This document shows, piece by piece, positions 56,993 to 64,000 of a DNA stretch of 64,000 nucleotides (position 1 is the first letter of the stretch; every line of letters begins with the position of its first letter). The DNA is taken from NCBI RefSeq assembly GCF_900177625.1, contig NZ_FXAU01000002.1:271707-335706 (forward strand), given 5' to 3'. Position numbers and translations under genes: made by a program. This stretch comes from Sphingobacterium psychroaquaticum. Its GTDB lineage: Bacteria; Bacteroidota; Bacteroidia; Sphingobacteriales; Sphingobacteriaceae. The notes under the pieces are model-generated. The model did no database searches. It was not told the origin of the DNA and worked only from the letters and a program-made list of their open reading frames with translations.

Positions 56993-59416
56993 ATGATAAA
57001 TAAGTATAAGCTCACATTTCGTTATCTCTGGCGCAATAAACTGTTCACTTTCCTGAACATCCTAGGTCTATCGATCGGAATCAGCGCATGCTGGATGATC
57101 TTCCGTATTGTCCACTATGAGTTTAGTTTTGAGAAAGCAATACCTGATGTTGAAGATATACACCAAATTGTATCCCTGGATGATATTGAGAAACTAAATG
57201 AAGGTTTTGCAGGTATCCCTTTGGGCTTACCTCCTTTATTGACGGAACAGGCTTTACCAGATGCACTCCTTGTGCCTATTTACACGCAGTATTTCGAACG
57301 TATCTTGGTACCCCAAGGACAGAGCGAGGAAAATTTAACATTCGAAGATCCCCAAAATATGGTGGGTACTCGAACTTCCTATTTTGATATGCTGCCGTAC
57401 GAATGGTTGGAGGGAAATGCAAAGACCGCACTATCGGCACCCAATAATGTTATCCTGACGGAATCCCGAGCGAAGCAATACTTCCCAAAATTGAGTACGC
57501 AAGAGGTCATAGGTAAAACCTTCATGGGAGACACCACCCAATATGTGGTCTCAGGTATTGTTAAAGACCTATCTTTTCCAAGTAGTTTTCAGGGTCAGAT
57601 TTTTTTCAGTATCCCAGAAAAAGAATGGACAGATCATAACTGGATGGGTATGAATTCTAACCATCTCTTTTTTGTAAAAACTAAAAACCCAAATGCACTA
57701 AAGCACCTACTCCAGGTAGCACAAAAAGAATATGATAAAATTGGTGCACCGGAGCACGCTAAATATGGACCGACAGTTAAGTTTGCTCCGTTCCCACTAC
57801 TGGAGAAGCATTTTCAGCTCCAGTACGATACCGAGGGTACATCTACGGAAAAGAAAGTTGTTTTTGGTCTGATAGCCATTGGCGCATTTCTGCTTACTCT
57901 CGCTTGTATCAACTACATCAATTTAAGTACGGCACAAGTGCCGCAACGGGCAAAAGAGATTGGTATTCGAAAAACGCTGGGCGCAAACCCCTCGTCCATT
58001 ACCATGAGCTTCCTGGTAGAAACCTTCTGTATCACACTCCTTGCATTATTTCTATCGTGGCCCATCGTAACGATCTTTAAACATATATATCCCGAGTTTG
58101 TCTCCAGCAACATAGATCAATACACCAATCCATGGTTACTCAGTTTGTTTCTCTTTGGACTTATTCTTTTTATAACATTGGTATCGGCCATATACCCTGC
58201 CTTTCTTATCAATAGAGTCCGCTCAATAGATACACTTAAAGGGAAGGTAGATCATAAAATCAAAGGTACACAGCTCAGCCTCCGCAAAGCTTTAATTGTT
58301 TTTCAGTTCATTATCGCCCAGTTCTTTATCGTTTGTGCTTTAATCATGGGAAAACAACTAGACTTTACCGTACACACGGATTTAGGGTTCAGTCATCATG
58401 CCGTTGTAAATATTACGATGCCAACAAAATCATATCAGCATGGAGATGTAAATCCTTTTCTATACAAGCAAGCACTACAAAAACATCCCGAAATAGCAGG
58501 AGTAGCACTAGGACACGAACCTTTAAATAGCAGTTATTGGGGAAACGTTTACTATTTAAAAGTAGATACCGGCAGAGTACAGCTCAACACACCGCGTAAA
58601 TATATAGACCAAGATTATATCGACCTGTATGAAATCGAACTCCTCGCTGGGAAAAATATTCAATTTAGTGACACCATGCGAGAAATCTTGATCAACGAAT
58701 CAGCATTAAAAGCACTGGGGTTAAAGAACCCGAATGATGCAATAGGCCAACATTTGACCACCTTAGAAAATGTTTCGTTCCCCATAGTTGGGGTCTACAA
58801 AGATTTCAACCAACGTTCGTTACGCAGTAAAATGGGACCGTTGTTGCTAGGGTCATCCAACAAACGCAGTTTGTTGCAAATGTTCAATATAAAACTACCA
58901 GAAGAGCGAAAAAAATGGTCTGGAGCGATTGCTATTATGGAGCAGGAATGGAAAAAAATATATCCTAATGCACCATTTGAATATAAGTTCAATGAAGAGC
59001 GTATTAAAAAGATATACGAAAATGATCTCCGCACAGCAAAGCTCATTGACTTAGCAACAATTGTGACGATACTGGTAAGCTGCCTTGGTTTATTTGGGCT
59101 ATCCACCCTTACCGCTTTTCAGCGCACGAAAGAAATCGGTATACGTAAAGTGCTGGGCGCATCAGTCGGCGGAATTGTAAGTATGCTCTCCAAAGAGTTT
59201 GTCAAATTGGTATTTATTTCGATTCTGCTGGCCTCTCCCCTTGCGTGGTGGGTGATGCACAAATGGTTGGAAGATTTTGCGTATCGCATCGATATTCCCT
59301 GGTGGATATTTCTCGTTGCAGGATTATGTGCTACGGTAATCGCTTTATTTACCGTAAGCTACCAAGCAGTCAAAGCTGCTATCGTCAATCCGGTAGATAG
59401 CTTGAGGGATGAGTAG
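56993..59416 (+). CDS. FtsX-like ABC transporter permease, second of four
   Basis: 807 residues, starting MINKYKLTFRYLWRNKLFTFLNILGLSIGI. It has the same plan as the first: helix 1, MacB-like periplasmic core, FtsX unit 1 (NLSTAQVPQRAKEIGIRKTLGANPSSI), second periplasmic part, FtsX unit 2 (FQRTKEIGIRKVLGASVGGIVSML). The C-terminus reads PVDSLRDE, shared with the third copy. It follows the ATPase by 26 bases. A repeat-rich spacer separates it from the next permease. Confidence 0.9.
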   Translation: MINKYKLTFRYLWRNKLFTFLNILGLSIGISACWMIFRIVHYEFSFEKAIPDVEDIHQIVSLDDIEKLNEGFAGIPLGLPPLLTEQALPDALLVPIYTQYFERILVPQGQSEENLTFEDPQNMVGTRTSYFDMLPYEWLEGNAKTALSAPNNVILTESRAKQYFPKLSTQEVIGKTFMGDTTQYVVSGIVKDLSFPSSFQGQIFFSIPEKEWTDHNWMGMNSNHLFFVKTKNPNALKHLLQVAQKEYDKIGAPEHAKYGPTVKFAPFPLLEKHFQLQYDTEGTSTEKKVVFGLIAIGAFLLTLACINYINLSTAQVPQRAKEIGIRKTLGANPSSITMSFLVETFCITLLALFLSWPIVTIFKHIYPEFVSSNIDQYTNPWLLSLFLFGLILFITLVSAIYPAFLINRVRSIDTLKGKVDHKIKGTQLSLRKALIVFQFIIAQFFIVCALIMGKQLDFTVHTDLGFSHHAVVNITMPTKSYQHGDVNPFLYKQALQKHPEIAGVALGHEPLNSSYWGNVYYLKVDTGRVQLNTPRKYIDQDYIDLYEIELLAGKNIQFSDTMREILINESALKALGLKNPNDAIGQHLTTLENVSFPIVGVYKDFNQRSLRSKMGPLLLGSSNKRSLLQMFNIKLPEERKKWSGAIAIMEQEWKKIYPNAPFEYKFNEERIKKIYENDLRTAKLIDLATIVTILVSCLGLFGLSTLTAFQRTKEIGIRKVLGASVGGIVSMLSKEFVKLVFISILLASPLAWWVMHKWLEDFAYRIDIPWWIFLVAGLCATVIALFTVSYQAVKAAIVNPVDSLRDE

Positions 59417-59560
59417 ACATTAGATAGTAGTGAGTAGATGGTAGATAGTAGGAAGTAGATAGTAGGAAGTAGATAGTAGATAGTAGGAAGTACTATGAAC
59501 TATAAACTAAATACTAAAAACTAAATACTATAAACTAAAAACTATGAACTAAATACTAAG
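59413..59560. repeat. Degenerate TAGATAGTAGGAAG and ACTATGAACTAAATACTA array
   Basis: After the second permease the spacer consists of purine-rich units (AGTAGATAGTAGGA and variants) to about 59490. Then come units of opposite sense (ACTATGAACT, ACTAAATACTA) to about 59560. ACTATGAACT occurs twice, at 59492 and 59541. The halves could fold back on each other. Confidence 0.7.
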
Positions 59561-59579
59561 TAATAAAATTAAAAAAACA

Positions 59580-61985
59580 ATGATCAGTAACCACATAAAA
59601 ATAGCCTGGCGTAATCTTAGAAAGGCTAAAGGACTAAACGCCATACATATCATTGGTATAGCCGTGGCTATTGCCGCGGCAACCTTGCTATATTTAACAG
59701 CGATGTTCGAGCTTTCTTTCGATACTTTTCACGAGAATCGGGACCGCATCGGCTTGGCTTATACCACAACGGAACCGGAATCGGGGTTGCGTCATAGTGC
59801 CACTATGCCCGCACCTTTTGCCCCGGCATTAAAAGCTGAATTTCCCGACGTAGAGTTAATAAGCCGCTTTGCAAACTCCAGCGTCATTTTACGCCATGGC
59901 GACAAGCAATTGGAATCAACCAACAAATATGTAGATGCCGACTTTCTTTCCATTTTTAGTTTCCCGATTCTGGAGGGGAATGCCAAAGCCTTGGAAAATT
60001 TAGACGGTATCGTACTAGATGATATCACCGCTAGGAATCTTTATGGATCCACAAATATTGTCGGGCAACAAGTAGAAATCTATCAGGACGGAAACTGGAT
60101 GACGAAACAAGTTACAGCCGTAATTCAAGCTACGCCCCGAAACTCCAGCCTTTCATTCAGTAGTCTGATGCGTTTCGAACAGATGCCCAACTACTCTGTC
60201 AAAAAAGAAGATTGGAGCAATGAAAACCATTCGGTATTTGTAAAGCTGAAGAATAAAGTGGACGACACCAAATTCACCGTACAGGCCAAAGCCTTTATGG
60301 ATCAATACTACAAAGAGAACAACGATATGCTCAAGCGCGATGGGGCCAAAGCAGACAAAAATGGAGCCTACATCTCGTTACATCTCCTGCCGTTCAGTGA
60401 CTACCAACGTAATGATCTTGACTTGGGTAGAGGTGCCTCACCAATGTTTCCATGGATACTCCTCCTCATTGCCGCATTGATTCTCTTTATAGCCTGTTCC
60501 AATTTCATCAACCTCTCTCTAGCAAATGCAATAACGCGAAACAAAGAAATTGGCACTCGCAAAACACTAGGAGGCACCACCGGACAACTTATTGGACAAC
60601 TCTGGGTTGAATCCCTTCTATTATGTCTTATTGGTTTAGTCATTGGATTAACACTCGCCTGGTTGATACTACCGGAGTACAATGCAGCGATGAACTACAA
60701 ACTTCAGCTAAAGCAATTGTTCTTACCACTAAATCTCTTATACTTTAGTTTGGCTTTCGCTTTACTTACCTTGCTAGCTGGTGGATATCCCGCATGGCGC
60801 ATTGCTAAAACCAATATCATACAGGTATTAAAAGGTACCGTCGCTATTAAAGGAAGCGCTTTACGAAACAGCCTTACTGTACTACAGTTTGCGATCGCCA
60901 TCGTTTTGATTATATCGACAATCGTTATTAGCGCACAACTTCATTTTATCGCCGAACGCCCATTAGGCTTCACGAAGACTGAGGTTATCAGCATCCCAAT
61001 AGGGGAAGGAATAAATCCCCAAACAGCCTTACAGCAAATGCGCGTAGAACTTGGTGCGCAACCGTGGGTACGCCATGTCAGTGCTTCAGATATCAATATA
61101 GGCCGCGGGAATGACGGCAATATGTCAACCAGCCGCTTTGGTTTTGACTATGAAGGCAGACAAGTTTCAACCAACTTTATGCGCATAGAATACGACTACC
61201 TGCAAACCCTAGGTATAAAACTATTATCAGGTCGTGATTTCAACCGTTCTTTTTCTACCGACACAGCAGCCGTCCTCATCAACCAACAGATGGCCGCCCA
61301 GCTCGGTGGAGCAGAAAAGGTTGTTGGAAAGACCTTAGCGATGGATGGCAACCCACAGATTATAGGGGTAATTGACGATTTCAACTTTCAAAACCTGAGA
61401 CGTACAGTAGAACCGCTGACGCTTTCCATCAATCCGAACATCTTTGAGATCGCTTATATTTTTGTTCGGGTTCAAACAGACAACCTTCAAGAAAGCCTAG
61501 AACAAGTAAATAGTATCTGGAAGAAAGTAAATCCAAAGGCGAATATTGCGCCTTCCTACCTGGATGAAAATACCCAGAAGATGTATAAAGACGAACAACG
61601 TTTTGCGCAGATCATTATTGGAGGTGCTATTGTCGCTATCGTTATTGCCTGTCTAGGTTTATTTGCATTGGCCTTGCTCACCATTAACCGCCGAATTAAA
61701 GAAATAGGTATTCGAAAAGTATTGGGATCATCTATCACTCAAATCGTAGTGTTACTATCCCGAGACTTTGTAAAGCTAATGGTTATTGCCTTTATTATAG
61801 CGAGCCCGATTGCATGGTGGATGATGAACAGCTGGCTACGAGGCTTCGCTTACAGAATAGACATTTCTATCTGGATGTTCCTCGGTGCAGGCGTGTTGGT
61901 TCTTCTTATTGCGCTAGCCACAATTACCTGGCAGACGGTCCGTGCTGCAACTGGAAACCCAGTTGATAGTTTAAGAGATGAGTAG
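59580..61985 (+). CDS. FtsX-like ABC transporter permease, third of four
   Basis: 801 residues, starting MISNHIKIAWRNLRKAKGLNAIHIIGIAVAI. It has the doubled FtsX layout (NLSLANAITRNKEIGTRKTLGGTTGQL; LTINRRIKEIGIRKVLGSSITQIVVLL). It ends GNPVDSLRDE like copy two. Divergence between copies is substantial, mainly in the periplasmic parts, which would fit different partners or substrates. Confidence 0.9.
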   Translation: MISNHIKIAWRNLRKAKGLNAIHIIGIAVAIAAATLLYLTAMFELSFDTFHENRDRIGLAYTTTEPESGLRHSATMPAPFAPALKAEFPDVELISRFANSSVILRHGDKQLESTNKYVDADFLSIFSFPILEGNAKALENLDGIVLDDITARNLYGSTNIVGQQVEIYQDGNWMTKQVTAVIQATPRNSSLSFSSLMRFEQMPNYSVKKEDWSNENHSVFVKLKNKVDDTKFTVQAKAFMDQYYKENNDMLKRDGAKADKNGAYISLHLLPFSDYQRNDLDLGRGASPMFPWILLLIAALILFIACSNFINLSLANAITRNKEIGTRKTLGGTTGQLIGQLWVESLLLCLIGLVIGLTLAWLILPEYNAAMNYKLQLKQLFLPLNLLYFSLAFALLTLLAGGYPAWRIAKTNIIQVLKGTVAIKGSALRNSLTVLQFAIAIVLIISTIVISAQLHFIAERPLGFTKTEVISIPIGEGINPQTALQQMRVELGAQPWVRHVSASDINIGRGNDGNMSTSRFGFDYEGRQVSTNFMRIEYDYLQTLGIKLLSGRDFNRSFSTDTAAVLINQQMAAQLGGAEKVVGKTLAMDGNPQIIGVIDDFNFQNLRRTVEPLTLSINPNIFEIAYIFVRVQTDNLQESLEQVNSIWKKVNPKANIAPSYLDENTQKMYKDEQRFAQIIIGGAIVAIVIACLGLFALALLTINRRIKEIGIRKVLGSSITQIVVLLSRDFVKLMVIAFIIASPIAWWMMNSWLRGFAYRIDISIWMFLGAGVLVLLIALATITWQTVRAATGNPVDSLRDE

Positions 61986-62170
61986 ATAGTAGAAAGTAGT
62001 TAGTAGGGAGTAGGGAGTAGAAAGTAGTTAGTAGAGACACAAACCCCGAAGGGCTCAGCGTAGCTAAATCTTGTGTCTATTAGGAAGTAGGAAAGTACTA
62101 CAAACTAAATACTATGAACTACGAACTACACTGCGTAGCTTAATCTTATATCTAGTAGAAAGTACTAAAC
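61982..62170. repeat. Repeat-rich spacer with a duplicated GCGTAGC element
   Basis: TAGTAGAAAGTAGTTAGTAGGG-type units (to about 62035) lead into a hairpin with 8-bp arms AGACACAA (62035-62042) and TTGTGTCT (62071-62078). An imperfect direct repeat follows: GCGTAGCTAAATCTTGTGTC near 62059 and GCGTAGCTTAATCTTATATC near 62133. Each is followed by AGTAGNAAAGTACTA. ACTATGAACT recurs at 62111. Confidence 0.65.
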
Positions 62171-62178
62171 AAAAAAAC

Positions 62179-64000
62179 ATGATAAAGAACTATATAAAAA
62201 TCGCCTGGCGCAGTATTGTAAAGAACCGCTTCTTTAGTTTACTGAATATATTTGGCTTAGCCATCAGTTTATCAGTTGCCATACTCTTGCTTACCTATGG
62301 TCGACAAGAACTGAGTTTTGATAAACACTTTTCAAAAGAGTCGAATATTTATCGGGTATACATGCAGACAACGCCGACCTATAACAATGAAAATTGGGTC
62401 CAGTTGCCAAATGCTGTTGCTCCAACGATGCTTGCCGAAGTTCCAGAAGTCAAATCGGCCGCACGCCTCGTAAAACTGGACTTTACTGGGACAGCTTCCA
62501 TTAGAGTGAACGAGTCGAACTTCATGGAAAATAATATTTATCTGGCAGACTCGGCCCTGTTTAACTTATTCGATTTCAAGTTCATTGAAGGAAATAGGAA
62601 AACTGTCTTTTCCAATCCCAAAAGTGTTGTCATCGCTCAGAGTAAAAAAGAACAGCTTTTCGGCAAACAAGAAGCGCTTAATAAGGAAATTGTTTTCAAT
62701 CAGCGTGATACGATGATCGTGTCGGGTGTGTTCCAAGACCTACCGTTGAACAGCAGTATAGAAGGCGATATCTTTACGAATATTATGGACTCCTGGATGG
62801 GAAAAGATATATACTGGTCCAATGCCAGCTACGAAACCTATTGCTTACTATCTCCAACCGCAAATGCTGATCAAGTAGCACACCTGACGACAGCTTTGAT
62901 TAACAAGCATGTGCCGGCAGATGAACAGTATTATACACAGTTTTTCCTACAGCCTCTTGCTAAAGTTCACCTCTATTCAGGCCACTTAAAGCATGACGCT
63001 TCTTCTCGGATAGGTAACATCAATACCGTAAAAACAATCTTCATTCTTGCTTCGCTCATTATCGCTATAGCCTGTATCAACTACATGAACCTGGCGACTG
63101 CCCGATCACAAAAAAATGCAAAAGAAGTTGGTGTCAGCAAAGTTTTGGGGGCAAAACCTTATGAGATTAAACTACGCTTTTACCTGGAAACAGCGATTGT
63201 GTCCCTTATATCCATTGTGATTGGACTACTCCTAGCCTGTGCCCTACTAACTACATTTAACAACATGATTGGGACGAGCATCAATATCGCGTCCTTGTTG
63301 AGCTTAGGCAACCTCGCCGTCCTGTTATGTATTTGGTTAGCCGTTACCTTAATTGGAGGTAGCTATCCTGCTTTCTATATGGCAAGAATCCCAAGTTTAT
63401 CGCTGATGAAAAAGTGGGATAATAAAAACGTTGCGTCCGAGCTTATTCGCAGGGGACTGGTTGTATTTCAATTCACCTGCTCGATTATCCTCATCATCGG
63501 TGTGCTTGTCATCTCATTACAGATGAAGCATGTTCAAGATAAAGATCTAGGCTACAAGCCAACACAGATATTGACTATTCCGATGCGAGCCATTACTAAA
63601 GTAGATAAATACGAAAGTATCAAACAATCACTGCTATCCATTAGTGGAACAGAAAGCATTTCAACATTGCAAACCTACCCTGGTTTTGGAGAGAGCGGTA
63701 AAACCATAAACGCAGCGGGGGCCATCACAGAAGGTCTTCCCGTACGTACGTGTAGCAGTCGTGGTGAAGTCGTACAAACAATGGGCTTAGATCTCTTGGC
63801 AGGATCCGATCTTCCGCAAAATATCTCGCCTAATGACACCGTTTGTTACACGTTAATAAATGAAGTCGTCGCAAGCTACCTCGGTTTTAGCAATCCGGCC
63901 GACGCCATTGGTCAACCACTAAAATCAGAAATGATGAAAAAGTCTGTCATCGTAGGCGTAGTTCGAAACTTCAATTTCAGTAATCTTAAAGATGCCATTG
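62179..64000 (+). CDS. FtsX-like ABC transporter permease, fourth of four, 3' end missing
   Basis: 607 codons are visible from the ATG at 62179 and the frame is open at the right edge. The start MIKNYIKIAWRSIVKNRFFS and helix FSLLNIFGLAISLSVAILLLT match the other three copies. FtsX unit 1 is NLATARSQKNAKEVGVSKVLGAKPYEI, with GGSYPAFYMARI before the linker. About 200 residues, including FtsX unit 2, should lie beyond the window, possibly with further genes of the locus. Confidence 0.88.
   Translation, partial: MIKNYIKIAWRSIVKNRFFSLLNIFGLAISLSVAILLLTYGRQELSFDKHFSKESNIYRVYMQTTPTYNNENWVQLPNAVAPTMLAEVPEVKSAARLVKLDFTGTASIRVNESNFMENNIYLADSALFNLFDFKFIEGNRKTVFSNPKSVVIAQSKKEQLFGKQEALNKEIVFNQRDTMIVSGVFQDLPLNSSIEGDIFTNIMDSWMGKDIYWSNASYETYCLLSPTANADQVAHLTTALINKHVPADEQYYTQFFLQPLAKVHLYSGHLKHDASSRIGNINTVKTIFILASLIIAIACINYMNLATARSQKNAKEVGVSKVLGAKPYEIKLRFYLETAIVSLISIVIGLLLACALLTTFNNMIGTSINIASLLSLGNLAVLLCIWLAVTLIGGSYPAFYMARIPSLSLMKKWDNKNVASELIRRGLVVFQFTCSIILIIGVLVISLQMKHVQDKDLGYKPTQILTIPMRAITKVDKYESIKQSLLSISGTESISTLQTYPGFGESGKTINAAGAITEGLPVRTCSSRGEVVQTMGLDLLAGSDLPQNISPNDTVCYTLINEVVASYLGFSNPADAIGQPLKSEMMKKSVIVGVVRNFNFSNLKDAI

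Overview
The window looks like chromosomal DNA of a Bacteroidota bacterium, most likely Sphingobacteriaceae (Sphingobacterium or a close relative). Pointers are TAnnTTTG -7 boxes, including two copies of TTG-N18-TATCTTTG upstream of the tRNA/tuf and rplK operons, AT-rich leaders with little Shine-Dalgarno sequence, a stand-alone type IX secretion sorting domain, TonB-C-terminal-domain periplasmic proteins, a DUF6600-type protein and an array of about 800-residue FtsX-like permeases. I see no prophage, insertion sequence, CRISPR array or rRNA.

0-24.9 kb is mostly housekeeping: an FKBP isomerase cut by the left edge, TatD nuclease, asparaginase, a methyltransferase coupled to pncB, a DUF6600 protein with a long Arg/Ser tail, serS, a 31-residue acidic small ORF, rsmI, a PH/SHOCT protein, lnt, a cysteine desulfurase, an NlpE-like lipoprotein, a stand-alone T9SS sorting-domain protein, kup, an amino-acid permease, an AcpH-like protein, tyrS, two tandem TonB-domain paralogues, ftsK and lolA.

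24.9-31.2 kb is a hexuronate island. A LacI regulator and hexuronate transporter flank mannonate dehydratase (uxuA) and an SDR-type fructuronate reductase on the minus strand. KDG kinase and KDPG aldolase run divergently on the plus strand. Together they take fructuronate through mannonate, KDG and KDPG to pyruvate and glyceraldehyde-3-phosphate. A LacI-like operator lies in the divergent spacer. The uronate isomerase is not in the window.

31.2-46.1 kb, all on the minus strand, is the transcription/translation super-cluster in the order tRNA-Thr(TGT), tRNA-Tyr, tRNA-Gly, tRNA-Thr(GGT), tuf, tRNA-Trp, secE, nusG, then rplK, rplA, rplJ, rplL, rpoB, rpoC. A 58-residue membrane protein and a secreted GH18 protein interrupt it between nusG and rplK. 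The rplK group has its own promoter after the insertion. Two perfect hairpins lie between rplL and rpoB.

46.4-64 kb is accessory envelope DNA: an Omp85-type barrel protein, a shortened methyltransferase-like protein, then a divergent efflux locus. On the minus strand, tolC, a sigma-54 activator (NtrC family) and a histidine kinase form one unit behind a good -24/-12 promoter. On the plus strand lie a membrane-fusion adaptor, one MacB/LolD-type ATPase and four separate FtsX-like permeases, the last cut by the right edge. Between the two arms sit two helically phased palindromes (ACTGTTC-N6-GAACAGT), the likely binding sites of the activator. This self-contained, apparently autoregulated sigma-54 exporter locus is the best candidate here for a poorly described system. 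Degenerate TAGTAGATAGTAGG / ACTATGAACTAAATACTA repeats fill spacers in this half.
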